A stretch of DNA of 64,000 bases from JAMXLO01 sp036265005 (GTDB lineage: Bacteria; Pseudomonadota; Alphaproteobacteria; Acetobacterales; Acetobacteraceae). Shown piece after piece: positions 52,999 to 61,556 of this stretch (within the stretch, counting starts at the first letter, position 1; the number at the start of each line of letters is the position of its first letter). Position numbers and translations under genes: made by a program. The DNA lies in NCBI GenBank assembly GCA_036265005.1, contig DATAPW010000082.1, forward strand, positions 47,671 to 111,670. The letters are read 5' to 3'. The notes beneath the pieces are model-generated. The model ran no database searches and was not told the DNA's origin. It saw only the letters and a program-made list of their open reading frames with translations.

Positions 52999-53985
52999 TC
53001 AGCGGATCGCCGCCGTCAGCTTTCGCAGATCGGCCTGTGGCCGCGCCCCAAAGTGGCTGATCACCTCCGCCGCCGCGATGCTCGCAAGCTTGCCGCACAC
53101 GGGCAGCGACCTGCCGGACGTCAGCCCGGCCAGGAACCCCGCGGCGTAGGCGTCGCCCGCTCCGGTGGTGTCCACCACCTGGGTCGGCTGCGCCGCAATC
53201 TCCACTGTCTCGCCGCCGCGCAGGATCACGCTGCCGGCTTCGCTGCGGGTCAGTGCCGCGAGGGCGACGTCCCGCCGCGCGGCTTCGGCTGCCGCTTCGA
53301 AGCTGTTCTCCTCGTACAGGCTGGTCACCTCGGCCTCGTTGGCGAACAGGATATCCACGTCCTGCTTCACCAGTTCGAGGAACGCGGCGCGATGGCGGTC
53401 CACGCAGAACGCGTCGGACAATGACAACGCGACCTGCCTCCCGGCGGCGTGCGCGGCGGCGGCGGCGCGGCGGAAGGCGCGCTGGGCTTCGGGGGGATCG
53501 AACAGGTAGCCTTCAAGGTAGGTCACCGCCGCGTCGCCCACCAAGGCCGTATCGACGTCCGCCTCACCGAACGTCACGCAGGCGCCGAGGAATGTGTTCA
53601 TCGTGCGCTGTCCCTCGGGCGTCACCAGGATCAGGCAACGCGCGGTCGGCGCCCCGCCCGACAGGGCCGACGACGGGAAATGCACGCCGATGGCTCGCAT
53701 GTCGTGGCGAAACACGCCGCCCAACTGGTCGTCCGCAACCTTGCCGAGATACGCCACGCGCGCACCCAACGCTGCCGCGACGGCACAGGTATTGGCCGCC
53801 GATCCGCCGCTGCTCTCCTGGCCGGGCGGCATCGCGGCATAGATCGCCTCCGCCGTGTCGGCGTCGATCAATGTCATCGAGCCCTTGTGCATGTCGTGGC
53901 GCGACAGGAACACATCGTCGGTGCGTGCTACCACATCGACGATGGCATTGCCGATTCCAAGAACATCGTAATGTGTGTCCGGCAT
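52999..53985 (-). CDS. PfkB-family sugar kinase, adenosine-kinase-like
   Basis: This is a 328-residue ribokinase-fold enzyme. YDVLGIGNAIVDVVARTDD at the start and GSMTLIDADTAEAIYAAM are typical of the alphaproteobacterial adenosine-kinase-like group. The Gly-rich substrate strand SGGSAANTCAVAAALG and the catalytic DTTGAGDAYAAGFLAG (base Asp) are intact. It would phosphorylate adenosine or another nucleoside or sugar with ATP. Its ATG lies 1 base after the stop of the enolase-superfamily gene, so the two are co-transcribed and perhaps translationally coupled. Confidence 0.9.
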   Translation of the reverse strand: MPDTHYDVLGIGNAIVDVVARTDDVFLSRHDMHKGSMTLIDADTAEAIYAAMPPGQESSGGSAANTCAVAAALGARVAYLGKVADDQLGGVFRHDMRAIGVHFPSSALSGGAPTARCLILVTPEGQRTMNTFLGACVTFGEADVDTALVGDAAVTYLEGYLFDPPEAQRAFRRAAAAAHAAGRQVALSLSDAFCVDRHRAAFLELVKQDVDILFANEAEVTSLYEENSFEAAAEAARRDVALAALTRSEAGSVILRGGETVEIAAQPTQVVDTTGAGDAYAAGFLAGLTSGRSLPVCGKLASIAAAEVISHFGARPQADLRKLTAAIR

Positions 53986-53986
53986 G

Positions 53987-55189
53987 TCAGTGCACCGAGC
54001 CTGCCCGCGGACCCGATCCGCGGGGTGGATGGGCGCGCACCGCGGCCTCGTTCACATCGACACCCCAGCCGGGGCCTTTCGGAATGATCAGCTCGCCATT
54101 CTCGATCACCGGCGCATTGACGAACAGTTCGTCGCGCCAGGCAACGCTGTCGATGTCGATCTCCATCACGCGGAAATTGGGCACCACCGCGCAGAAATGC
54201 GCGCTGATCGCCGAGCACAGATGGCCGTAGTAGTTATGCGGCGCGCAGTTCACTTCGTATGCCTCGGCCATCGATGCGATCTTGATTGATTCCAGGAAGC
54301 CGTTCCAGATCACGTCAATGATCGCCACGTCAGTGGCATAGGCATCGAGGAACGGCCGAAACGCCCGCCTGCCGCACACCGATTCCAGCGACGCGATAGG
54401 GCACGGCGCGGCACGTCGGATCAGTGCGAGCGCCTGTGGATCCCAGGTGTCGATTTCCAGCCATGTCATGTCGAATGGCGCAACCGCCTTGGCGATCTGC
54501 AGGTAGCCCTCGGTCTTGAAGTGGTAGTTGACGTCGAGATGCAGCCCCATGTCCGGGCCGGCGCCGGCGCGGAACGCGCTGAGCAGGTCGTGCACCGATT
54601 GCAGCGTCTTGCGATCGACGTTGAGTTCCGGATAACCCGGCGTGCGGCCGAACCCGGGACCGAAATTCGTCAGCTTCTGGCCGTCGAACGGCAGGATGTT
54701 GGTCTTCAGCGCCTTGAACCCCCGCCGCTTCACTTCGGCGCCGAGCGCGGCAACATCGTCGTAGGTGCGCAGCGGCGGCACGCCGACCAATTCGTGGTTG
54801 CGCACGCGGTAGGAACCGCAATGCGACCAGTAGACCGGGATGCGTTCGCGCACCGGGCCGCCAAACAGCTCATAGACCGGCACGCCGAGGGCCTTGCCCT
54901 TGATGTCCAGCAATGCGTTCTCGATCGCCGCGATGGCGCGCGCATTGACCCCGCCGGGCGCCTGCACCTGCCGCACCCACAGCGTCGAGGCGATCTGCTG
55001 CACCGGCCGCGGGTCCATGCCGATCAGCGGTTCGGCCAAGCCATAGATCACGCCGGTCAGGCCCCGGCTGCCATCGGCCTCGGTGTATTCCGACCAGCCC
55101 ACCAGCCCGTCATCGGTGGTGACCTTCAGGAAGGAGAAGGTTCGCCAGCCTGCATCGCAATGCAGGTCCTCGATGCGGGCGATCCTCAT
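53987..55189 (-). CDS. Mandelate racemase/muconate lactonizing enzyme family protein (second)
   Basis: This is a 400-residue enolase-superfamily protein, distinct from the one at 1692. A capping domain (residues 1-125) precedes the barrel. Lysine in FKALKTNILPFDG, metal Asp in HLDVNYHFKTEG, then WLEIDTWD and SLESVCGRR carry the other acidic ligands, and a His occurs in APHNYYGHL. The spacing is like acid-sugar dehydratases of the galactarate/gluconate group. Together with the adjoining kinase gene this suggests sugar-acid use, although the kinase looks like an adenosine kinase. The C-terminal tail (HPPRGSGPRAGSVH) is unusually basic. Confidence 0.87.
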   Translation of the reverse strand: MRIARIEDLHCDAGWRTFSFLKVTTDDGLVGWSEYTEADGSRGLTGVIYGLAEPLIGMDPRPVQQIASTLWVRQVQAPGGVNARAIAAIENALLDIKGKALGVPVYELFGGPVRERIPVYWSHCGSYRVRNHELVGVPPLRTYDDVAALGAEVKRRGFKALKTNILPFDGQKLTNFGPGFGRTPGYPELNVDRKTLQSVHDLLSAFRAGAGPDMGLHLDVNYHFKTEGYLQIAKAVAPFDMTWLEIDTWDPQALALIRRAAPCPIASLESVCGRRAFRPFLDAYATDVAIIDVIWNGFLESIKIASMAEAYEVNCAPHNYYGHLCSAISAHFCAVVPNFRVMEIDIDSVAWRDELFVNAPVIENGELIIPKGPGWGVDVNEAAVRAHPPRGSGPRAGSVH

Positions 55190-55431
55190 GGCGTTCCTCC
55201 GTGGCGTTGCCTGATGGGGAGTAGGCTAACCTCCCTGGCCGCCGGTTGGCGACCCCAGGGCCGGATGGCATGGCGAGAGCAGGTTCAGGGTGACCGGACA
55301 CTCGCGCAATGCCTGGGTGCGCGATGGGTATCGCTGCGCTCAACCCATCCTACGAATTGCAACGTGGTGCCGTAGGACGAGTCGAGCGCAGCGATACCCA
55401 TCATCGATCCGACTGAGAGGCCCGGCGAGGA
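55190..55431. other. Intergenic region with a palindromic repeat
   Basis: Upstream of the minus-strand enolase-superfamily gene. It contains the repeat at 55323-55402 and presumably the promoter of that gene. No other signal was seen. Confidence 0.35.
55323..55402. repeat. 80-bp palindrome, GATGGGT family
   Basis: GATGGGTATCGCTGCGCT (55323-55340) is the exact reverse complement of AGCGCAGCGATACCCATC (55385-55402). CCTACG and CGTAGG continue the pairing inward. Each arm matches the shorter palindrome at 14115-14143. Confidence 0.75.
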
Positions 55432-55710
55432 TCAGTATTGCGGGGCATCGCCCGGTCGCCCATCAGGGGTGCCCACGGGTGCCGGGATCACCTCATCGCC
55501 CACGGGTGAACTCACAGGCGGGAGCGACATCGCATCCCTGGCACTCGACGACATTGGTACTGACGGCGTCGATCGATGGGCGCCCCTGTTCGGTCCGCTT
55601 CGCGCATGCGGAACGGCGCAGCCCGTCAAGAGAATAGCAATGCAGCCGAGGGTCGGAGCCAGTCGCACTGGCGCTCGCAACCAGTGCCGGACGGTAGCGT
55701 TGCCTGGCAT
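55432..55710 (-). CDS. Small predicted lipoprotein
   Basis: This 92-residue protein is not recognised. The ATG at 55710 is preceded by GAGACGAGG 4 bases upstream. A positively charged N-terminus and the hydrophobic core LAPTLGCIAILLTGC end in lipobox LTGC, so signal peptidase II processing is likely. The mature part (about 60 residues) is rich in Ser and Pro and probably unstructured, ending GDAPQY. It may be an outer-membrane or periplasmic lipoprotein, but without a known partner. It faces the methyltransferase gene divergently. Confidence 0.5.
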   Translation of the reverse strand: MPGNATVRHWLRAPVRLAPTLGCIAILLTGCAVPHARSGPNRGAHRSTPSVPMSSSARDAMSLPPVSSPVGDEVIPAPVGTPDGRPGDAPQY

Positions 55711-55933
55711 GCGTCCTCGTCTCAGATGGTGGACTTCGCAACTACGCGCGCGGTGCCCCCATGGTGGCACCTGGGTTTATTGCCAGTTGACTGCATCTCG
55801 CCGGCACACTCGCTGATGCCAGCGCAGGCCGGCGGTTGCGCCCGTCATCGCGGAAGACGCGCGACTGGCGGTCTCCTGGCATCACAGGGCTGAACGAGAT
55901 GGCCGTCTGGCGGAACAGGAAAGGGATTATCAG

Positions 55934-56938
55934 GTGATCAGACGGGCCGCGAAAAAGATGGTCCTTCAACTACCCGCGATGCGCCGTATCATCCGACAGC
56001 GAGATGAGGCGATGGCGCGCGTGACGCAATTGGAATCGCGCCCGAGGATATCTTCATCGTCATGCCCCGCCAACGAAACCGGCGCTTCCTACATCTTGCT
56101 GTCGGGCACCGAGTACTCGCACTACGCAATGCCTCTTGACTATCTCCCATCTCGTGCCTTGCGGCCGCGCTGGGGTGAAACCCACCCAATGATTGCATCG
56201 CTGGCGCAGTGGATGGGTGGGTATGACGATGACTATCGCATTGTGCTCGAGCAGATGCAGGCGCGGGCCCCGCGCCTTGCCGTGATCCCGCCCGATTTCG
56301 ACCGCCATTGTCTAGAACCCGCGTGGCTTGGCGTGCCCTTCTGCCCCTTCGATTCTGCGGCGCTCTATACCCTGGTGGGCCATTACAAGCCGCGCATTTA
56401 CCTTGAGATCGGGTCGGGCATTACCACCGCTTTCGCCCATCGTTCCATCCGCGACCACGGCCTTGGTACACGCATCGTATCGATCGATCCGCAACCACGC
56501 GCAGCTATTGATGCACTATGCGATGACGTTATCCGGGATGGCCTGGAAACCTGCGACCTGACGTTGTTCGACGCGCTGGAGCCTGGAGACATCGTGTTCC
56601 TGGACGGTTCCCACCGAGTGTTCATGAACAGCGACGTCACCGTCTTTATGATCGATGTACTGCCGCGACTCAAACCAGGGGTGATCGTGCATGTCCACGA
56701 CATTACGCTCCCGTGGGACTATCCGGATATGTTCGTCAATTGGTACTGGAGCGAAGCCTACATCCTCGCCGCCTATCTCATCGCTGCGCGGGACAGGGTC
56801 AAGCCTATCCTGCCAACTGCCTGGGTGTGTCGGATGCCGCAATTCGCAACATGGTTCGACAAACCACCCGTCGATCTCGGCCAGTTCAACGATGCATGGC
56901 GCGGAGGTGGTTCCATGTGGTTCACTCACATACGGTGA
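55934..56938 (+). CDS. Class I SAM-dependent methyltransferase-like protein
   Basis: This is a 334-residue protein. The N-terminal 40 residues are basic and helical (QRDEAMARVTQLESR). The SAM motif is in RIYLEIGSGITTAFAHRSI, then IVSIDPQPRAAID for motif II, GDIVFLDGSHRVFMNSDV and VIVHVHDITLPWDYP later. It resembles the Methyltransf_24 or FkbM-like group that modifies sugars or peptides, often in cell-surface or secondary metabolism. The GTG start at 55934 follows AGGAAAGGG about 10 bases upstream. No glycosyltransferases are nearby. Confidence 0.8.
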   Translation: MIRRAAKKMVLQLPAMRRIIRQRDEAMARVTQLESRPRISSSSCPANETGASYILLSGTEYSHYAMPLDYLPSRALRPRWGETHPMIASLAQWMGGYDDDYRIVLEQMQARAPRLAVIPPDFDRHCLEPAWLGVPFCPFDSAALYTLVGHYKPRIYLEIGSGITTAFAHRSIRDHGLGTRIVSIDPQPRAAIDALCDDVIRDGLETCDLTLFDALEPGDIVFLDGSHRVFMNSDVTVFMIDVLPRLKPGVIVHVHDITLPWDYPDMFVNWYWSEAYILAAYLIAARDRVKPILPTAWVCRMPQFATWFDKPPVDLGQFNDAWRGGGSMWFTHIR

Positions 56939-56971
56939 CGAGCCAACCGCAATTCCGCTTCGGCGCCCTGG

Positions 56972-57970
56972 CTAGGTCGCCGCCCTGCCGGCTGCGGCGC
57001 GTTGCGCATGCGGCGGGGCGACCAGGCCCACACCGCGCAGATGGCCGAACAGCTGCTTCATCTGATTGCGGTCGGCCTCCGGCAGCGGCGGTCGCAGGAT
57101 CGATGCGACATTCGATCGCAGATGCGCCTGATCGCCGGTACCGAACAGCACCACATCGACGCCTGGCTCGTGCCGCACGTAGCGATACGCCGCGTCGGTC
57201 AGACTGGTGGCACCGCCGGGATGAATCAGGAAGCCGAGTGGCTCGGGGCTGTCGGCAAGCGCCTGCGGCACCTTGCCCGCTTCTGCCAGCTCCTTCATCG
57301 TGGTGGCGACGCGGTCGTTGCGCGCGAAGATGCTGCGCACGGCGAACATCAGCAGCGTGCCGACGCGATGCTGCAAGGTGGCCGGGAAAACCTTCTCGCG
57401 CGTGTTCTGGCTCATCATGTGGAATGCGACCATCACCACGTCCCACATGCCGTCCGGCACCGCGCGCAGCACCATCTCGTGCTCGAGATCGTTGGGTGAC
57501 GTTTCGGTGATGCCGAGGAAGCGGAACTTTCCGCGTTCCTTCTGCTTCAGCAGCACAGGTGCGATGGTGTCGCGCACGTAGTCATAGCCGGACGGCGGCA
57601 CGGCATGCAGTTGGAACACGTCGATGCAATCGACGCCGAGTTCGCGCAGCGAATTGTCGAGGCTGGCCACTACCCGTTCCGGCGCATAGCGTTCGCCGCC
57701 ACGAATCACCGACGCCTTTGTGGCAATGACCACCTTGTCGCGCGGCACGCCCTTCAGGGCTTTGCCGACCACGCCCTCGGTGCCGTAGGGCGCCGCGGTG
57801 TCGAGCAGGTTCACCCCGAGGTCAAGTGCGGAATGGATGATCGCAATGGCGCCCGCCTCGTTCCCGCCGGTGCTCAGGCCGAGACGACTGAAGCCGCCGC
57901 AGCCGAGTCCGGCGACACTGACCTTGAGCTCGGTTCGTCCCAGCGTGGTATATTCCATGCGTTCACCCAT
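56972..57970 (-). CDS. Aldo/keto reductase
   Basis: This is a 332-residue NADPH-dependent oxidoreductase with a TIM barrel. The catalytic tetrad is visible: Asp in LLDTAAPYG with Tyr just after, Lys in VVIATKASV and His in FQLHAVPPS. It may act on sugars or aldehydes. ATG at 57970 or 57958 (MEYTTLGR) are both possible. The protein ends with a low-complexity Ala/Arg tail (QRAAAGRAAT). The convergent methyltransferase gene ends 33 bp away. Confidence 0.9.
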   Translation of the reverse strand: MGERMEYTTLGRTELKVSVAGLGCGGFSRLGLSTGGNEAGAIAIIHSALDLGVNLLDTAAPYGTEGVVGKALKGVPRDKVVIATKASVIRGGERYAPERVVASLDNSLRELGVDCIDVFQLHAVPPSGYDYVRDTIAPVLLKQKERGKFRFLGITETSPNDLEHEMVLRAVPDGMWDVVMVAFHMMSQNTREKVFPATLQHRVGTLLMFAVRSIFARNDRVATTMKELAEAGKVPQALADSPEPLGFLIHPGGATSLTDAAYRYVRHEPGVDVVLFGTGDQAHLRSNVASILRPPLPEADRNQMKQLFGHLRGVGLVAPPHAQRAAAGRAAT

Positions 57971-58105
57971 TTGCGAGAGGTGTGCAGGCTAGCGTGGTGT
58001 CGCCAGGAAGCAACTCGCCGGCGCAGCCACGACGGTGACGGAGCTATGAGTCGCTCTCCACGATCGTTGGTATAGGTTCATGGACAAGCATGGCAGGAGC
58101 GCCGG

Positions 58106-58732
58106 ATGATCCTGATCGGTCAATACGACTCGCCGTTCGTGCGCCGCGTTGCAATCGCGCTTCGCCTCTACGCCATGGCCTATGAGCATCGTCCCTGGTC
58201 AACCTTCGCCGACGCCGATCGGATCGCTCAGTTCAATCCGCTCCGCCGGGTGCCCGCTCTGATCCTCGACAGCGGCGAGGTGCTGATCGACAGTGCGGCG
58301 ATCCTCGACCACCTCGATGAGGTTGCGGGACCGTCGCGTGCCTTGATCGCGGCGAGTGGCGATCGACGCCGCAACGCCCTCAAGGTGTGCGCCCTGGCGA
58401 CCGGCCTGGCCGACAAGGCGGTGAGCCTGATCTACGAGCAGGTGCTGCATCAGACGACCTCCGAACAGTGGATCACCCGCTGCCGAAGCCAGATATCGGA
58501 CACGATCACTGCCCTGGAAGCGAGTCGCAGGGCGCAGGCCACGCCATTCTGGTTCGGCGCAACGATTGGTCACGCCGACATTGCCGCCGCCTGCGCACTA
58601 AGGTTCATGCGCGAGGTACATCCCGGGCTGTTCGACGAACAACGCTGGCCGGCTTTGACGGCACATGCGGCGACATGCGAAAGCCAGCGGATTTTTCAGG
58701 AAGTCGCGCAGGCATTCCTACCGCCCAGTTGA
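58106..58732 (+). CDS. Glutathione S-transferase family protein
   Basis: This is a 208-residue protein. The thioredoxin-like N-terminal domain begins MILIGQYDSPFVRRVAIAL, where Ser in SPF is the likely catalytic residue, and continues with NPLRRVPALILDSGEVLIDSAAI, containing the cis-Pro (RVPAL) and the glutathione-binding DSAAI. A helical C-terminal domain follows. AGGAG precedes the ATG by about 6 bases. The next gene begins at its stop codon. Such enzymes conjugate glutathione or serve stress roles. Confidence 0.9.
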   Translation: MILIGQYDSPFVRRVAIALRLYAMAYEHRPWSTFADADRIAQFNPLRRVPALILDSGEVLIDSAAILDHLDEVAGPSRALIAASGDRRRNALKVCALATGLADKAVSLIYEQVLHQTTSEQWITRCRSQISDTITALEASRRAQATPFWFGATIGHADIAAACALRFMREVHPGLFDEQRWPALTAHAATCESQRIFQEVAQAFLPPS

Positions 58733-58742
58733 GGGGGCCATC

Positions 58743-59435
58743 CTGCTTTCCCCACTCGCCCGGGCGCTGGCCCAACTCGACGACCCCATCTTCCTCGGGG
58801 TGCTGCTGCGCAGCGTCGCATGGTCGGGTGTGTGTTTCATCCTGCTGCACATCGCCACGATCTGGGGCGTGCATCAGTTGCTCGACCTACACGGCTGGAT
58901 CGGCTGGGCGGCCGAAGTGCTCGGCGGCATCGGCGCGTCCCTGCTCGCATTGTGGCTGTTCCTGCCGCTCGCCGTCATCATCGGCACGTTTTACATCGAC
59001 CGCATCGCCCGCGCGGTGGAACGCCGCTACTATCCGACCCTGCCGCCGCCGCGTGGCGCGTCCCTCGCCGCACAACTGTGGGACGCGATCAGCATCGGCC
59101 TGCGGATTCTGCTGCTGAACCTGCTCGCACTGGTGCTTGCCCTGGTCCTCCCGGGCGTCGGCCTTGTCCTTGCCTGGATCATCGGCGGCTATGCCATTGG
59201 CCGCGGCCTGTTCGCCGCCGTGGCCATGCGCCGGATGCCGCGGGCCGCAGCCGAGGCATTGTACCGCCGCGGCCGCCCTGTTGTCCTGGCACAAGGCTGC
59301 ATCATTGCGCTGGCTGGATATATCCCGGTGCTCAACCTGCTGATCCCGGTGGTCGGCACAGCCGCCATGGTGCACGTGCTGGACCAGGCGATGACGGCAC
59401 CCTCCGCCCACCGCCAGCCCCCCTGGCACTCGTGA
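58743..59435 (+). CDS. EI24-domain membrane protein (CysZ-like)
   Basis: This is a roughly 230-residue membrane protein with four or more hydrophobic segments (VAWSGVCFILLHIATIW, ASLLALWLFLPLAVIIG, LLNLLALVLALVLPGVGLVL and ALAGYIPVLNLLIPVVG). The EI24 family includes the sulfate permease CysZ. No ATG, GTG or TTG lies near the family start; GAGGGGG at 58731-58737 is followed by CTG at 58743, which is proposed as the start. The only in-frame ATG is at 58665, inside the GST gene. The GST stop codon TGA is inside this ribosome site, so translation is probably coupled. Confidence 0.75.
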   Translation: MLSPLARALAQLDDPIFLGVLLRSVAWSGVCFILLHIATIWGVHQLLDLHGWIGWAAEVLGGIGASLLALWLFLPLAVIIGTFYIDRIARAVERRYYPTLPPPRGASLAAQLWDAISIGLRILLLNLLALVLALVLPGVGLVLAWIIGGYAIGRGLFAAVAMRRMPRAAAEALYRRGRPVVLAQGCIIALAGYIPVLNLLIPVVGTAAMVHVLDQAMTAPSAHRQPPWHS

Positions 59436-59550
59436 ACCAAGCGGATCATTGTGGATAACCGCGGGCAATCTGTTGTTCATCCGGAGCCGCCCGTGTTAGG
59501 CCGGCCATGTCGTCACGACTCCAGATATTTGTCAGCCCAGTGGGGAGCCT

Positions 59551-60225
59551 GTGTTCAAACGCCGCAAGCCTGATGATCCGCAGGCCGCAGAACCGGGCGC
59601 TACGTTGCCCGCTGGCCTTTCCATGTCCGACCAGGGGGATGTCCCGGACCACCCGGGCAGCCTGACCAGCCACATCTCCGGCGCGCAAAGCAGCCCGATC
59701 GACACCGGCCTGGGCGTGCCCCCATTCCGTCCCGCCCAGCAGGAGGCGCCATCCATGTCCCGGCCACCATTCACCACAGCGCCTGCCCCGCAAGCCGTGC
59801 CGCAGGCAGGACCACGTACCGGGCTCCCCCCGGTCCGCAGCCCGTCGCGCGATCCGTCCGAGCGCCGAACGCTCGTTGTCGGCCGCGGCATCAGCGTGCA
59901 GGGCACCGTGCAGGATGCCGAACGCCTGGTGGTCGAAGGCACGGTCGAGGCCAGCATGATCCACGCAACCGAGCTCGCCATCTCGCCCGGCGGCGTGTTC
60001 AAGGGCGAGATCGAGGTCGAGGACGCGGAAATCGCCGGGACCATCGACGGCACGCTGACCGTGCGCGGCTCGCTGGTCGTGCGGGCATCGGGCAAGGTAC
60101 TCGGCACCGCACGTTGCCGGCGCCTGCAGGTCGAGGATGGTGGCCAGATCACCGGCCATATCGAGATGCTGACCGATCAGGTCAGGGCCGAAACCATCAG
60201 GCCGGCGTCAGAAACCGCGGCCTGA
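59551..60225 (+). CDS. Bactofilin-family cytoskeletal protein
   Basis: This is a 224-residue protein. A Pro-rich, disordered N-terminal third (PPFRPAQQEAPS and others) is followed by the bactofilin beta-helix about residues 105-205: TLVVGRGISVQGTV, AERLVVEGTVEASMIHATEL, GEIEVEDAEIAGTIDGTLTV and GTARCRRLQVEDGGQI. Bactofilins polymerise without nucleotide and anchor cell-wall or stalk functions to the membrane. The GTG at 59551 follows GGGGAG by 6 bases. No peptidoglycan peptidase gene, a common partner, is next to it. Confidence 0.9.
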   Translation: MFKRRKPDDPQAAEPGATLPAGLSMSDQGDVPDHPGSLTSHISGAQSSPIDTGLGVPPFRPAQQEAPSMSRPPFTTAPAPQAVPQAGPRTGLPPVRSPSRDPSERRTLVVGRGISVQGTVQDAERLVVEGTVEASMIHATELAISPGGVFKGEIEVEDAEIAGTIDGTLTVRGSLVVRASGKVLGTARCRRLQVEDGGQITGHIEMLTDQVRAETIRPASETAA

Positions 60226-60306
60226 CAACCGGGCATCTTCACCGGAGATTCACCTGGAGCGTGCAAACGGGTGCCGATCAGTTCAGGCACCCGGAGGCTC
60301 CCGGTC

Positions 60307-61314
60307 ATGACAAGGCTCGCAACACGCCGATCCGCGTTCACCGGGCTTGCCGCCATTGCCGGCGTTCTGTGTACACCTGCCGTGCTGCGTGCCGCAGGTC
60401 CTCGTCGCGTGATCCGCATCGGCACGGTCAACCCGCTGCCCTCTGCCACCGGCCAGGCCTGCCGCGCCTTCGCCGAGGCGGTTGCCGCGTCACCCATCCT
60501 GTCCGCCAGCCTGCAGGTGGAGGTGCATGCCAACGGCGATCTTGGCGGCGAACTGGAAATGACCAAGGCCTGCATCAACGGCAGCCTGGACCTTGCGGTG
60601 ACCGCATCGAACGTCGCTGCCAATATCGTTCCCGAACTCGGCCTGCTCGATGCGCCGTTCCTGTTCCGTGATGCCGCACATGCGCGCGCCGTGCTCGATG
60701 GTCCGATCGGCGCGGAGTACGCCGGGCTGATGCAGCCGAAAGGACTGAACCTGCTTGCCTGGGCCGAGAATGGCCTGCGCCACGTCACCGCCAACCATCC
60801 GGTTCGCAAGCCGGAGGATCTGCGCGGGCTGCGCATCCGCGTTCCGCAGTCCGATGTCATGATCGAAGCCTTCAAGGCTCTCGGCGCCAGCCCTGAGGCG
60901 ATGCCGTTCCCGCAGCTCTACGAGGCTTTGCGCACCGGCCGCTTCGAGGCGGAGGAGAACCCGGTACCGACCATCCTCGCGGCGAAATTTGCCGAGGTGC
61001 AGAAATGCCTGAATCTCACCGGGCATGTTTACAGCGCCGCGTTCTTCATTGCCTCGCCTGATCTGCTGGAGGATCTCGGCGAGGCGCAGCGTACCGCGCT
61101 GACCGCCTGCGCCAAGGCGGGCGCTGCAGCCTCGCGCGAAACCGGCAGCCAGGGCGAACACGACGGCATCGCAGCGTTGCAGGCAGCCGGCATGACCATC
61201 GTCCGCGACGTGGACCGGGCATCGCTCGCCGCAGCCGCAAAGCCGGCGCTGGATGCAGCGGCGCAGCGGTTGGGAGCCGATCGCGCCGCGCGGATCCAGG
61301 CTGTGGGAGCTTGA
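60307..61314 (+). CDS. TRAP-type C4-dicarboxylate-like substrate-binding protein (DctP family)
   Basis: This is a 335-residue exported protein. RRSAFTGLAAIAGVL with two Arg suggests a Tat-type signal peptide ending near LRAAG. The DctP fold shows LDLAVTASNVAANIVPELGLLDAPFLF, LRGLRIRVPQSDVMIEAFKALGASP and EEN-PVPTILAAKF, with Arg in RIRVP likely to hold a carboxylate. The family feeds DctQM permeases, but none is encoded here, so it is an orphan binding protein. The start at 60307 gives the shortest full signal peptide. Confidence 0.88.
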   Translation: MTRLATRRSAFTGLAAIAGVLCTPAVLRAAGPRRVIRIGTVNPLPSATGQACRAFAEAVAASPILSASLQVEVHANGDLGGELEMTKACINGSLDLAVTASNVAANIVPELGLLDAPFLFRDAAHARAVLDGPIGAEYAGLMQPKGLNLLAWAENGLRHVTANHPVRKPEDLRGLRIRVPQSDVMIEAFKALGASPEAMPFPQLYEALRTGRFEAEENPVPTILAAKFAEVQKCLNLTGHVYSAAFFIASPDLLEDLGEAQRTALTACAKAGAAASRETGSQGEHDGIAALQAAGMTIVRDVDRASLAAAAKPALDAAAQRLGADRAARIQAVGA

Positions 61315-61422
61315 CGGCAGGCACCGACAGGCGCCGGACGCTTCGACATGGCCACCGCATCCGGCAGACGGCTGGTGAACGGCCGCACACCAACACTCGT
61401 TGAGAGCTACTCGTCGTTTCCA

Positions 61423-61513
61423 CCGTCATGGCGGGGCGTGTCCCGGCCATCTGCGTCTGTCTCGTATGCGTGGGCCGAAAGACGTGGGTGGCCGGGCCAG
61501 GCCCGGCCATGAC
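61423..61513. repeat. Complete ~91-bp palindromic intergenic repeat
   Basis: It starts CCGTCATGGCGGGGCGTG and ends GGCCCGGCCATGAC, with inner GAAAGACGTGGGTGGCC. Same unit as 51075-51166. It lies between the TRAP-type gene and the chemoreceptor gene; an in-frame ATG at 61428 in the repeat is not the receptor start. Confidence 0.75.
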
Positions 61514-61556
61514 AGCCGGCGCGGTGCACAGGTCATCATCGATGAGATCTGGCATT

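Noticed and set aside
61428..61556. 43-codon N-terminal extension of the chemoreceptor
   Set aside because: It lies in the palindromic repeat; the receptor begins with TM1 after 61557.
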